Of a stretch of DNA of 64,000 nucleotides, positions 25,516-34,609 are shown piece after piece (the stretch's first letter is position 1; every line of letters starts with the position of its first letter). The position numbers and the translations under genes were made by a program. Origin of the DNA: Pectobacterium brasiliense (GTDB lineage Bacteria > Pseudomonadota > Gammaproteobacteria > Enterobacterales > Enterobacteriaceae); contig NZ_JACGFN010000002.1 of NCBI RefSeq assembly GCF_016950255.1, positions 930,001 to 994,000 on the forward strand, given 5' to 3'. The notes below the pieces were generated by a model. It searched no databases. It worked only from the letters and a program-made list of their open reading frames with translations, and had not been told where the DNA came from.

Positions 25516-27228
25516 TTAATCCGCCTGATGGGAAAGCCATTTCCCTTTTTCATCAAATACCGTCACGCCCGGCACTCTGGAGTAATTCCCTTCCCCTTCT
25601 GATTTATAGTGGGTCGCCAGTATATGGGGAGCGCGATAGTCAAAATTGAAATAGCCATCATCAGGATTCTTGACGATCAGCTTGCCCGTGCTGTCGATGA
25701 GACCTTCTTCTACCTTGAAGTAGCGATTATCAAGGTTGTTTTTAAATGACGTCGCTTCGCCATACGTAAACAGGTTCTTTTTCTCTTGCGCGGAAATAGC
25801 CGGGAATCGCGTCACATCAAGCTGACGTAATACATGCAGGAACATCAGGCGTTCCAGCGGCGTGCCTGCATCTTTCGGGACTAAAAATTGTAATGTGAGT
25901 CCACTTCCCACATTCACATCGTATTCATAGCCGACAAACGCGCTGTCGCCATAAATAAAAATGTTATCAACGTCTTTACCTTCGGGGACGATCTCTTTGG
26001 TTTCAGCCATGAGTTCAGGAATCGATTGGGGAGAGATCGTAAAATAAACATCGTACTTAAACACTTCCGACGGGAACCGTATTTTAATGCGCGTTTTTGA
26101 CATGCTCCGTTTAATAAAGCGCTCAGGCTTTTCCATGCGCTGTTCGAGTGCTTTCCAGATAGCCTGATGCATTTCTGTGATCTTAAATTCATCAGCGATC
26201 TTTACGCCATACTTCGCTTCCAATTCTGGCTGAGATAATGCCAAGTCGTACATCGACAATGCCTGCTCGCCACGGTAACGTTCATCCATGGTACGCAGTA
26301 CGGCAAACGCGTTGGCTAACGCGACGGTGTCCTCAGCATTCGCTAACCCGATAAAGTAGCATTGCTTAGCCTCATCATATTGAAAATAGACGGCTTCCAA
26401 TTTGCCCTGTTGATTATCATATGCCGCGCCGTTTTCCGACTGGAACAACACACCCTTTTGTCCCTCCAGCCACGATGTCAGATTAAAATCCTCTTTTGCC
26501 GCGTTCACGGTAAACAGGTCAAAATCGGTGTTATTCTGCTTATCCCGATAGGAATAGATCTGCGTGTCTTTATTTTCCCGGTCGATGAGTAGACGCCCCA
26601 TCTTACGAATATACATCCCGTGCTCTTGTAGGCTCAGCTTGTCGTACATGCTAAACGGCAGCTTAATCGTGAAATATTCTTCGGGATAAAAAGGGATACC
26701 GGGGAAATCATCCATCGGCGCGCGATTAAATACCGCTTTCTCTTCAAGAAGCCACGCCTGATAGGCTTTTTTATGTTCTTCAAAACGCTGCTGGATTTTG
26801 AGTAAACCGGGTGACTGTTCTTCCGTCTTTTTCAAGACCATGGTGATTTCACAATAATAAAACGCACAGGCAGCGCTTTTATCCGATACGAACGTAACCG
26901 TGTTTTTCCCGGTGATGTTTAGCGTGTGCCACATACCGTTTACGCGTATACGGTTGTCTTTTATCTCCTCGGTATATTCACCATCTACGTTATAGTAACT
27001 CACCTGCGTCGGCGTCAGATTGAAATAGATATCGTTTTTAATGCCTTTGAGGTTTTGCGTAATATGTTCCTGAAGGTTATCTCTGTTTTTATTGGCTTCA
27101 GGATTTTTACTGTTATCAAACACTACGCTGATATCTTCAACCAGATATTTCCCCTCGCTCAGGGTTTCTTCTCCGTTACAGCCCGACAGCCATAAGGCCA
27201 TCATGATAATACCCAGATATTTCTTCAT
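25516..27228 (-). CDS. Large putative lipoprotein, family not recognised
   Basis: A 570-aa protein with a lipoprotein signal peptide: Lys-Lys, a hydrophobic core, then lipobox LSGC with the lipidated Cys near residue 17 followed by Asn-Gly. The mature protein is hydrophilic and rich in charged and aromatic residues, with no catalytic motif that I recognise. The C-terminal 60 residues (LIDSTGKLIVKNPDDGYFNF, VTVFDEKGKWLSH) recall WG/KWG-type repeats, weakly. Asn after the second position does not signal inner-membrane retention by the +2 Asp rule, so outer-membrane anchoring is likely. ATG 27228 has AGGGATGAAG upstream. It is more AT-rich than its neighbours. Function unknown. Confidence 0.7.
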   Translation of the reverse strand: MKKYLGIIMMALWLSGCNGEETLSEGKYLVEDISVVFDNSKNPEANKNRDNLQEHITQNLKGIKNDIYFNLTPTQVSYYNVDGEYTEEIKDNRIRVNGMWHTLNITGKNTVTFVSDKSAACAFYYCEITMVLKKTEEQSPGLLKIQQRFEEHKKAYQAWLLEEKAVFNRAPMDDFPGIPFYPEEYFTIKLPFSMYDKLSLQEHGMYIRKMGRLLIDRENKDTQIYSYRDKQNNTDFDLFTVNAAKEDFNLTSWLEGQKGVLFQSENGAAYDNQQGKLEAVYFQYDEAKQCYFIGLANAEDTVALANAFAVLRTMDERYRGEQALSMYDLALSQPELEAKYGVKIADEFKITEMHQAIWKALEQRMEKPERFIKRSMSKTRIKIRFPSEVFKYDVYFTISPQSIPELMAETKEIVPEGKDVDNIFIYGDSAFVGYEYDVNVGSGLTLQFLVPKDAGTPLERLMFLHVLRQLDVTRFPAISAQEKKNLFTYGEATSFKNNLDNRYFKVEEGLIDSTGKLIVKNPDDGYFNFDYRAPHILATHYKSEGEGNYSRVPGVTVFDEKGKWLSHQAD

Positions 27229-27247
27229 CACTTCATCCCTGTAAAAT

Positions 27248-27281
27248 TAAAAAGCCTCTGAGTGCCGCGGCACGCAGAGGC
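27248..27281 (-). terminator. Rho-independent terminator of the exported hydrolase gene
   Basis: On the minus strand GCCTCTG, a 14-nt loop (which can itself pair as GTGCCGCGGCAC), CAGAGGC, then TTTTT. It separates the hydrolase gene from the lipoprotein gene. Confidence 0.82.
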
Positions 27282-27341
27282 GAGTCATGCATCAGTAAGC
27301 TGATGTTATCAAAAAACTTATTATAATTCAGGCGCTGCCGG

Positions 27342-28523
27342 CTAGGGTTTTAGCCATTGGTCCAGAAAGCGAAACACCTCTTCCTGCTGTTCCTGATAGA
27401 ACACGTGCCCCAGCTCAGGCCAGATTTTGGTTTGCAGCTTGCTGTCTGCCCGCTGTGATTGCCACACCTTGTGCATTTTGGCGTAAGCATCTTCAACAGA
27501 TTGCGTCGGGAACAGTTTGTCCTGGCCGCCGTTAAATAACAGCATCGGTTTTGGTGCAGCTACGCTCGCCACATCGGGGAAATCAAAGCGCGTCGGTTGC
27601 CCCGGATGCAGCATATAGAATGATGACTGCCCTCTCAGCACGTTGTTGCCCGGCGTCATCAGACCGTCATACGTGCCAATCCAGGACACCGCTGCCGTTG
27701 CTGCTACCTTGTCGGACAGCGCCGCGAGCTGCCAGGCACGATAGGCACCCATTGAAAAACCCACGACGCCGATGCGTTGTTTATCAACCTGCTCAAGCGA
27801 TGCCAGAAAGTCCGTCGCCCGCATGTCTTCGTAGGCCATCAGCCCCGCGAGTGAGCGCCCCAGATTAAAGAAATTGCTCGCCAGCGCCTGCTGCTGCTCA
27901 TACTTGATCGGCCCGCGCGATCCCCAACCTAGCGCATCGACCGCCAGCACCACATAGCCCCGCTTAGCCAGTTCATCTCCGACAAAACGGCCAGTGAAAA
28001 ACTTATCAGCCCATGCCTGTGCAGAATCGAGCTGTGCGTCATTGCCCCACGGCTTGATCATCTTCTCTTTGCCGATATCAAACTTCGCGCCGTGATCGTG
28101 CAGCAGGATTACCGCAGGATGCGGCCCCGCACTTTTTGGCGTCAGGAGCAACGCGTCTACGCGGCTTTCATCGGTCAAGTTGAAAGCGACCTTCTCCGCT
28201 GTATAGCTGCCGCGATCCTGTTTTTCCATCGCCTGCGGGGCAAAGTCTTTGGTGGAATCCGGCGTCAGGAGTAGCGAACGCAGCGTTTTTCTCGACTGGG
28301 ATTGCCATTGGCTAAAATCCGTAAAATTCCCAGATAGCCAGGAATCCGAGTAGGTCATCTGCTGTTTAAGCTGCGGATAAAATGAAGGCAGCCCTTCATC
28401 CGTCACCGCCTGATCTGTCGCGGGTTGAATCGTAGGGTTCATATCGTTCGCCATCAGTGAAGGGCTGGTCAGCAAAGCCGCCAGTAACCAGACAGAGGAG
28501 CGTAAGGTATTAAGATTCATCAT
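27342..28523 (-). CDS. Exported alpha/beta hydrolase (dienelactone hydrolase / acetyl-esterase type)
   Basis: A 393-aa protein with a signal peptide (MMNLNTLRSSVWLLAALLTS, cleavage near LMA). It has an alpha/beta-hydrolase core with the nucleophile Ser in VGFSMGAYRAW, an acid in the LFNGGQDKLFP region and the His in LGHVF. An HDHGAKFDIG segment provides the oxyanion-hole region. This layout occurs in bacterial esterases related to acetyl-xylan and dienelactone hydrolases, so a periplasmic carbohydrate-ester or xenobiotic esterase is plausible. Two ATG codons at 28523 and 28520 are both possible. Monocistronic with its own terminator; substrate unknown. Confidence 0.78.
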   Translation of the reverse strand: MMNLNTLRSSVWLLAALLTSPSLMANDMNPTIQPATDQAVTDEGLPSFYPQLKQQMTYSDSWLSGNFTDFSQWQSQSRKTLRSLLLTPDSTKDFAPQAMEKQDRGSYTAEKVAFNLTDESRVDALLLTPKSAGPHPAVILLHDHGAKFDIGKEKMIKPWGNDAQLDSAQAWADKFFTGRFVGDELAKRGYVVLAVDALGWGSRGPIKYEQQQALASNFFNLGRSLAGLMAYEDMRATDFLASLEQVDKQRIGVVGFSMGAYRAWQLAALSDKVAATAAVSWIGTYDGLMTPGNNVLRGQSSFYMLHPGQPTRFDFPDVASVAAPKPMLLFNGGQDKLFPTQSVEDAYAKMHKVWQSQRADSKLQTKIWPELGHVFYQEQQEEVFRFLDQWLKP

Positions 28524-28621
28524 AACCTCAAAAATAAAACGTCGTTTCTTTTTGAGGTTTGATTGTAATTGACGCCGCTAAAAATAAACGGACGGAACGC
28601 GCATTCTGCGAAGCCGCAGGC

Positions 28622-28652
28622 AAAAAAATCCAGCACCTTTACGGTGCCGGAT
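28622..28652 (-). terminator. Rho-independent terminator, 28.7 kb gene
   Basis: On the minus strand ATCCGGCACC, 5-nt loop, GGTGCTGGAT, then a run of T. The stem is nearly identical to the lpd terminator at 32907-32940. Confidence 0.85.
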
Positions 28653-28687
28653 TATGATTCATCGTAGCAGTAGGCGCAAAAATGACA

Positions 28688-29413
28688 TCAGGCTACGGAT
28701 TCACCTCGTTTACGTTCAGCCACCAGCACAACCCCTTTGCGCGATTCATTCGGTGCAAGGCTCCAGATATCGCTTTCGGGAATACTACGGCCATCATATC
28801 GGATTCGTTCTCCGTCATACGGCCAAAACGCACGCTGCTCTGAGTCGAATACAAATACCTGAATGCCCACTTCTTTACGCGCCATACGTGCCCACAACGC
28901 TTTCCCACCTGGGAATTGAACGTTATCACTCACCAGCACAATGCCGTCATTAATGAGCGTCTTATACATGGCGCTCGCGACATTGGCGTTTCGTTCACGT
29001 TTAGTGACAATCACACCTTCAACCTGAGCAAGAGTGTCATCTACCAGTTGCTGATTTTCGTAATAACCGATGACCGCCAAAATAGTCTCGGTTTCATCAT
29101 TGCTGTGGCGAGATTTTAGGTCAATCTTTGCGACGACAACATGCCGTAAATCTCCGTTAACGTCATCAGGTTCTCCGTATATAGCAACGGCATGATGCCG
29201 CTCGTTATGGATATAAATATCCACCGCGCGACCGTTCACACTCGTTTCGCCAATTTTCCGATATTCCCGCGCCATAGTGGCGGGACTATATGACATTGGA
29301 AGAATCGCCATATCAAAACTCCCGCTATCGTTGAGTACTGGTGACATTGTAAGCATAGCCTGTTGCTCGTCGTTGGGGACTATCATACCAAACATCATGC
29401 ACATTTTAGCCAA
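28688..29413 (-). CDS. Unrecognised protein, possible GNAT-like fold; N-terminus uncertain
   Basis: The frame encodes about 241 aa from a TTG at 29413. No confident family assignment. The C-terminal half (ASAMYKTLINDGIVLVSDNV, FPGGKALWARMARKEV) has the spacing seen in GNAT-like proteins of phages and enterobacteria, so an acetyltransferase fold is possible but unproven. Just upstream, ATG 29477 starts another frame (MNQPISLFRLAAMFMGSAAA, then stop) that abuts this one. Joining the two by a one-base shift near 29418-29425 would give a plausible single N-terminus with ATG start, so the gene may carry a frameshift. No partner genes. Function unknown. Confidence 0.55.
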   Translation of the reverse strand: MAKMCMMFGMIVPNDEQQAMLTMSPVLNDSGSFDMAILPMSYSPATMAREYRKIGETSVNGRAVDIYIHNERHHAVAIYGEPDDVNGDLRHVVVAKIDLKSRHSNDETETILAVIGYYENQQLVDDTLAQVEGVIVTKRERNANVASAMYKTLINDGIVLVSDNVQFPGGKALWARMARKEVGIQVFVFDSEQRAFWPYDGERIRYDGRSIPESDIWSLAPNESRKGVVLVAERKRGESVA

Positions 29414-29516
29414 TTTACGCCGCGGCGCTCCCCATAAACATTGCAGCCAGACGAAACAGGGAAATAGGTTGATTCATCGCAGGCTCACGTGAACAAAAAA
29501 TCCGGCCCCTGGTACC

Positions 29517-30701
29517 CTACCGTCGCGCCACGGGGAAACCGTGTTGTCTGGCAGACCACACCACAACGAACGCAATCAATAACAGCACCAACAGCGTTGG
29601 AGAGAAGGCGGCAACGCCGAGGCGCTCCAGCAGAACACCACCGATGATACCTCCCCCTGCAATAGCCATGTTCCAGGCAGTAACCAACATAGACTGCGCC
29701 ACATCGGTCCCCCCCTCCGCCGTTCTGACAAGAGCCGTCTGGAATAACGTTGCCGCACCGCCGAAGGCGACTCCCCATACGGCCACTGCCGCATAGACCA
29801 CAGCCAGAACATCACCCGCCACGCCAAGCGCCAGTACGGACAGGCAGAACAATGCCGAGCAGGCGAGTGTAAGGGCTCGCAAATAGCGGTCAATCAGCAC
29901 GCCGACAATCCAGATGCCCAGCAGTGATGTCACGCCGAATACCAGTAACACCAAACCGGTCTGTGCAACCATGCCCACCGCCGCGAGAAACGGCGCAATG
30001 TAGGTGTAGAGAATGTTATGCGCCAGCACAAAGGTCAGCACTGCGCATAGCACGGGCCGCACGCCTGCCATGGTGAACACCTGCCCCAGAGATAGCCTCC
30101 TTCTTGCAGATTGCCCAGCGAAATCCGGTACCTGAATACGTACCCACAACATGAGCACGACGGCCAAACCACTCATCATAGCGAAACACATTCGCCAGCC
30201 GATCACGTTGCCAAGAAACGTTCCCGCGGGCACACCGAGCGACAAGGCTAATGGCGTGCCGACCATCGCTATCGCAATAGCCCGTCCCTTCTGGTGTTCA
30301 GGCACCATACGGGCTGCATAGCCCGCCAGTAGCGCCCACAGTAGCCCAGCGGCAACACCCGCTAGAAAACGCGCCGCCATCGTTAGCACATAGCTACCGG
30401 AAAATGCCGTAATCGCATTGGCGACAGCGAAACCTGCAATAGCTACCAACAACAGCAGGCGACGACGCACACCTTGCGTCACCGCGGTCAATGGGAGCGC
30501 AGCCGCCAGAGATCCTACGGCATAGATAGTCACGGTTTGCCCGATCCAGGCTTCGGACACCGCCAGACCTTGCGCCATTTGCGGCAGCAAGCCCGCTGGC
30601 AGTGCTTCGGTCAGGATAGTGATAAAAGCTGCCGTCGCTAACGCCAGGAGTGAAGCAATCGGTAAGCTATCATGCTGTGTATCCGTCAGTGAGGTAGTCA
30701 T
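29517..30701 (-). CDS. MFS transporter, DHA1 drug-exporter type
   Basis: A 394-aa inner-membrane protein with 12 predicted helices. The start PIASLLALATAAFITILTEA and the conserved GVRRRLLLL and PLALSLGVPAGTFLG segments fit the DHA1 family of proton-driven exporters (AraJ/YdhP/NepI-like). Its ATG overlaps the stop of the upstream beta-lactamase-family gene by 4 bp (ATGA), so the two are translationally coupled. With the divergent LysR gene they form a small resistance- or export-like module. The exported compound is unknown. Confidence 0.84.
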   Translation of the reverse strand: MTTSLTDTQHDSLPIASLLALATAAFITILTEALPAGLLPQMAQGLAVSEAWIGQTVTIYAVGSLAAALPLTAVTQGVRRRLLLLVAIAGFAVANAITAFSGSYVLTMAARFLAGVAAGLLWALLAGYAARMVPEHQKGRAIAIAMVGTPLALSLGVPAGTFLGNVIGWRMCFAMMSGLAVVLMLWVRIQVPDFAGQSARRRLSLGQVFTMAGVRPVLCAVLTFVLAHNILYTYIAPFLAAVGMVAQTGLVLLVFGVTSLLGIWIVGVLIDRYLRALTLACSALFCLSVLALGVAGDVLAVVYAAVAVWGVAFGGAATLFQTALVRTAEGGTDVAQSMLVTAWNMAIAGGGIIGGVLLERLGVAAFSPTLLVLLLIAFVVVWSARQHGFPVARR

Positions 30702-31861
30702 CGTGCAGCCTCCAACTCGCCATACACGGCATCGCGCAGTTCAGTGACAAAACTCCCCGACATCCCTTCGTACATCGTGTTGGTGAAAGCCACTACGCTC
30801 AAACCTTGTGTTCGATCGACAAACCATGAATGACCATAGGCACCTCCCCAGCGCCAGGTGCCTGATGATTCCGGCGACCCGGCTAACAGCGGATCGCGCA
30901 AGACGGAGAAACCGAGGCCAAAACCGCAGCCCGGTGCATTAGGCAATTCCAGCCCCTGAGTCTGATCGCGCCCCATCTCCTCGATCAGCGCGTCAGGCAG
31001 CGGGACACCGTCCCCTTTACGCAGGGCTTCCAGCAGGCGCAACAGATCCCAGGCCGTGCCAGCCATGCCAGCACCACCTGATGGAAAGGCCCGAGGGTCA
31101 TAGATGCGAGCGGGACTGTACGCGATGCCGATGGCTCCCTCGAAGGGAGAAACTATTTCACCTTCGGTCAGGCGATGCGGCTGCGGGGTGTCGTTCACGT
31201 AAGCGGCCGTCAGGCGCGATGGATCGCGTACAACGAAGCCGGTATCGTGCATGCCCAGCGGGTCGGTCACCAGTTGGCGAACCGCCTCATTCAATGACGT
31301 ACCGTGAATGCATTCGATCAAGGCTCCCAATACGTCTGTTGCCAGCGAATAACCCCAGGCCTCACCCGGCACGTATTGCAGGGGAACACTGGCGATACGA
31401 CGCAGGTTCTCCGTCAGGCTGATGCCGGAGGCATCCATACCGTCGGAGACACCCGCCTGTGCATAGGGGCCGTCCGCATGGGTTTCGAAAAAGCGGTAGC
31501 CCAAACCCGCAGTGTGGCTAAGCAACTGCCGCACGGTAACGCGAGCAGGGCTGCCGTCGGCCAGCCGGAGCTGGAACGTCGGCATCCAGCGAATGATGTC
31601 TTCATCCAGATCGAGCCGACCTTGCGCCACCAGTACCAGCGCCGCAACTGACACGATGGGCTTGCTGACAGAAGCCAGCCGGAAGATGGCGTCCAGCGCC
31701 ATCGGGCAGGCATTTTCCCGGTCAGCCCATCCAGCGGCCTGTTGATGAATCAATTCTCCATTATGTGCGACCAGCACGACAGCGCCGACCAAGCGCCGCT
31801 CGTCCAACGCCTGTTGAACGACGTCCTGAATTCGAGCCGAGAGAGGGGGGTGTTGAAGCAC
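30698..31861 (-). CDS. Serine hydrolase, class C beta-lactamase/EstB family
   Basis: A 387-aa protein without a signal peptide. The SxxK motif is S64-V-S-K67 and the second-motif Tyr appears in WGYSLATDVLG; a HSWFVDR segment near the C-terminus takes the place of the KTG motif. These features fit cytoplasmic EstB-type esterases rather than periplasmic beta-lactamases. Start is GTG 31861, with no strong ribosome-binding site and no better upstream choice. It is co-transcribed with the MFS exporter and divergent from a LysR regulator (150 bp between starts), which probably controls both. Substrate unknown. Confidence 0.8.
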   Translation of the reverse strand: MLQHPPLSARIQDVVQQALDERRLVGAVVLVAHNGELIHQQAAGWADRENACPMALDAIFRLASVSKPIVSVAALVLVAQGRLDLDEDIIRWMPTFQLRLADGSPARVTVRQLLSHTAGLGYRFFETHADGPYAQAGVSDGMDASGISLTENLRRIASVPLQYVPGEAWGYSLATDVLGALIECIHGTSLNEAVRQLVTDPLGMHDTGFVVRDPSRLTAAYVNDTPQPHRLTEGEIVSPFEGAIGIAYSPARIYDPRAFPSGGAGMAGTAWDLLRLLEALRKGDGVPLPDALIEEMGRDQTQGLELPNAPGCGFGLGFSVLRDPLLAGSPESSGTWRWGGAYGHSWFVDRTQGLSVVAFTNTMYEGMSGSFVTELRDAVYGELEAAR

Positions 31862-32011
31862 CAGTATCCAGAGGAAATACGGCAGTTATCACGGAATGTT
31901 CCTTTCATCAATGAGCGTTCCCGTTACGATAGAAAACCGACAATTAAAGAAAAAGTAGGCTACAGTTCCTCGATATACGGAATAAATTGTCCGCAATAGA
32001 GAGGAAGTAAT

Positions 32012-32908
32012 ATGGACAGCCTGAATGGCTTCGTGGTGTTTGTGCAGGTGGCAGAAACGCGCAGTTTTGTTGCCGCTGGCAGGTTACTGGGCGTGTCAGC
32101 GTCTGCGGTAGGTAAAAGCATCGCTCGGCTTGAAGAAAAACTGGGTGTGAGGCTATTTCACCGCAGTACCCGCAGCATCACATTGACCGCCGAAGGTTCA
32201 CTATTTCTGGCGCGTAGCCGGCGAATTCTGGCTGAAATCGAAGCAGCAGAACTGGAACTGTCACAGACCAGCGCCGTACCGCGCGGACGCCTGCGAGTCA
32301 GTCTGCCGTTGGTCAGTTCACTGGTGCTCCCCGTGCTCGGCGACTTTATGCACAAATACCCCGAGATCGAACTGGATTTAGACTTCACCGACCGCATGGT
32401 GGACGTCATTGAGGAAGGTTTCGATGCTGTGGTTCGGACAGGAGACCCCGTTGATTCACGCCTCACCGCGCGCAGGCTGGGCACTTTCCGTTTTCTGGTG
32501 GTGGCCGCGCCAGAATACCTTGCCCAATCCGGTTGCCCCCAGACACCTGCCGACCTGATGCAGCATGCCTGTCTGCACTATCGCTTTCCCAACAGCGGCA
32601 AACTGGAGCCGTGGGCGCTGCGGCTTCCCCCGGGCGAACCAGAGTTGCCATTGCCCACTTCGATGATCTGCAACAATATCGAAACACGCGTTTGTTTTGC
32701 ACTGCAAGGGTTGGGGATCGCTTACCTGCCGGATTTCTCTATCCGTGAGCTGTTGGCAGAGGGGCAGCTACAGCCGATCCTGACCGACTATGTGGAGCGC
32801 AGCGGCGTCTTCTATGTGTTGTGGCCTTCCAGCAAACACCCGTCACCAAAAGTACGCGCACTCGTCGATTTCCTCTGCGCGCGAGTATTTCCCGCCTCTG
32901 ATACGTAA
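32012..32908 (+). CDS. LysR-family transcriptional regulator
   Basis: A 298-aa LysR regulator. The N-terminal winged HTH (residues about 1-60: GFVVFVQVAETRSFVAAGRL, SASAVGKSIARLEEKLG, LFHRSTRSI) is followed by the two-lobed effector domain (LRVSLPLVSSLVLPVLGDF). It belongs to the large CrgA/AaeR-like subgroup. ATG 32012 has a GAGGAAG ribosome-binding site. It is divergent from the serine hydrolase-MFS pair; the 32.0 kb intergenic region presumably holds the shared operator. Inducer unknown. Confidence 0.88.
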   Translation: MDSLNGFVVFVQVAETRSFVAAGRLLGVSASAVGKSIARLEEKLGVRLFHRSTRSITLTAEGSLFLARSRRILAEIEAAELELSQTSAVPRGRLRVSLPLVSSLVLPVLGDFMHKYPEIELDLDFTDRMVDVIEEGFDAVVRTGDPVDSRLTARRLGTFRFLVVAAPEYLAQSGCPQTPADLMQHACLHYRFPNSGKLEPWALRLPPGEPELPLPTSMICNNIETRVCFALQGLGIAYLPDFSIRELLAEGQLQPILTDYVERSGVFYVLWPSSKHPSPKVRALVDFLCARVFPASDT

Positions 32909-32940
32909 AAAAAATCCGGCACCTATAAAAGGTGCCGGAT
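32907..32940 (-). terminator. Rho-independent terminator of lpd (pdh operon end)
   Basis: On the minus strand ATCCGGCACC, 7-nt loop, GGTGCCGGAT, then eight T. It also lies right at the end of the convergent LysR gene. Confidence 0.88.
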
Positions 32941-32970
32941 TGAATTCACGCTAGTCGAACCTAAGCGAAC

Positions 32971-34395
32971 TTACTTCTTTTTCGCTTTCGGGTTCGGCAG
33001 GTCAGTGATGCTGCCTTCAAAGATTTCAGCCGCCAGACCAACGGACTCATGCAGCGTTGGGTGCGCATGGATGGTCAGTGCGATATCTTCTGCATCACAG
33101 CCCATCTCGATCGCCAGACCGATTTCACCTAACAGTTCACCACCGTTAGTACCGACAATCGCACCACCGATAACACGGTGAGTTTCTTTGTCGAAAATCA
33201 GTTTGGTCATACCGTCAGCACAGTCAGACGCGATAGCACGGCCAGACGCTGCCCATGGGAAGGTCGCGGTTTCGTAGCTGATGCCTTTCTCTTTCGCTTC
33301 TTTCTCAGTCAGGCCTACCCAGGCCACTTCCGGTTCGGTATAGGCGATAGAAGGAATCACTTTCGGATCGAAGTAGTGTTTCTTGCCGGAGATCACTTCG
33401 GCAGCAACGTGGCCTTCATGCACGCCTTTGTGCGCCAGCATCGGCTGACCGACGATGTCGCCGATAGCGTAGATGTGCGGCACGTTGGTGCGCATTTGCT
33501 TATCAACGTGGATGAAACCGCGATCGTCAACTTCAACGCCCGCTTTGCCAGCATCCAGGTTTTTGCCGTTCGGTACACGACCGATAGCAACCAGAACCGC
33601 ATCGTAACGCTGTGGCTCGGCTGGCGCTTTTTTGCCTTCCATCGTCACATAGATGCCATCTTCTTTGGCTTCTACTGCCGTCACTTTGGTTTCCAGCATC
33701 AGGTTGAACTGCTTGCTGATACGCTTGGTGAAGACCTTAACGACATCTTTGTCTGCAGCCGGGATAACCTGATCGAACATTTCAACAACGTCGATCTGTG
33801 AACCCAGAGCATGGTAAACGGTACCCATTTCCAGACCGATGATACCGCCGCCCATAACCAGCAGACGTCCTGGGACATTTTTCAGCTCCAGCGCATCGGT
33901 AGAATCCCATACGCGCGGGTCATCATGAGGAATGAAAGGCAGTTGAATTGGACGTGAACCCGCCGCGATAATCGCGTTATCGAAGTTGATCGTCGTTTTG
34001 CCGTTTTCGCCGTCAACTTCCAGCGTGTTGGCACCGGTGAATTTACCCAGACCGTTAACCACTGTAACTTTACGGCCTTTCGCCATGCCAGCCAGACCAC
34101 CGGTCAGTTGGGTGATGACTTTTTCTTTCCACAGACGGATTTTATCAATGTCGGTTTTAGGTTCACCGAACACGATACCGTGTTCTGCCAGTGCTTTGGC
34201 TTCTTCAATAACTTTAGCAACGTGCAGCAGGGCTTTGGAAGGGATACAACCCACATTCAGACACACCCCACCCAGCGTGGAGTAGCGCTCTACCAGTACG
34301 GTTTCCAGACCCAAATCCGCCGCGCGGAATGCAGCAGAGTAACCCGCGGGGCCGGCACCAAGTACCACTACCTGAGCTTTAATTTCAGTACTCAT
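32971..34395 (-). CDS. lpd: Dihydrolipoamide dehydrogenase (E3)
   Basis: Lpd (474 aa) reoxidises the dihydrolipoyl groups of the pyruvate and 2-oxoglutarate dehydrogenase complexes and of the glycine cleavage system, using FAD and NAD+. The sequence is nearly identical to E. coli Lpd: GAGPAGYSAAFR (FAD), redox disulfide in GGVCLNVGCIPSK, NAD motif GGGIIGLEMG, and the C-terminal HAHPTLHES with the catalytic His. ATG 34395 is used by homology; another ATG lies directly before it. Last gene of pdhR-aceE-aceF-lpd. The aceF terminator upstream means that lpd probably also has its own promoter in the 34396-34577 gap, as in E. coli. Confidence 0.97.
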   Translation of the reverse strand: MSTEIKAQVVVLGAGPAGYSAAFRAADLGLETVLVERYSTLGGVCLNVGCIPSKALLHVAKVIEEAKALAEHGIVFGEPKTDIDKIRLWKEKVITQLTGGLAGMAKGRKVTVVNGLGKFTGANTLEVDGENGKTTINFDNAIIAAGSRPIQLPFIPHDDPRVWDSTDALELKNVPGRLLVMGGGIIGLEMGTVYHALGSQIDVVEMFDQVIPAADKDVVKVFTKRISKQFNLMLETKVTAVEAKEDGIYVTMEGKKAPAEPQRYDAVLVAIGRVPNGKNLDAGKAGVEVDDRGFIHVDKQMRTNVPHIYAIGDIVGQPMLAHKGVHEGHVAAEVISGKKHYFDPKVIPSIAYTEPEVAWVGLTEKEAKEKGISYETATFPWAASGRAIASDCADGMTKLIFDKETHRVIGGAIVGTNGGELLGEIGLAIEMGCDAEDIALTIHAHPTLHESVGLAAEIFEGSITDLPNPKAKKK

Positions 34396-34577
34396 CATGA
34401 CCTCTTAATTGATTTCCGGCGGGTCTGTGACGTCATTGTTATTGAGTCTTAACGCCCTCTTCCACCGGGACGTGTCTTTGCCGCAGTAGTTTACAAAATC
34501 GTTAACAATTTTGAAACAACAAGCGACTAACGATTTGTCCTTGATCACTGACCGCTGTAACAAATTACAGCTTATCA

Positions 34578-34606
34578 GAAAAAAGCCGGCCGTCAGGCCG
34601 GCTTTT
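34578..34606 (-). terminator. Terminator/attenuator between aceF and lpd
   Basis: On the minus strand GCCGGCC, GAC-type 4-nt loop, GGCCGGC, then a run of T. It starts 3 bp after the aceF stop. Partial read-through would still feed lpd. Confidence 0.82.
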
Positions 34607-34609
34607 CGA

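Noticed and set aside
30698..31861. Periplasmic AmpC-type beta-lactamase conferring resistance
   Set aside because: No signal peptide, and the motif set fits cytoplasmic EstB-type serine hydrolases better.
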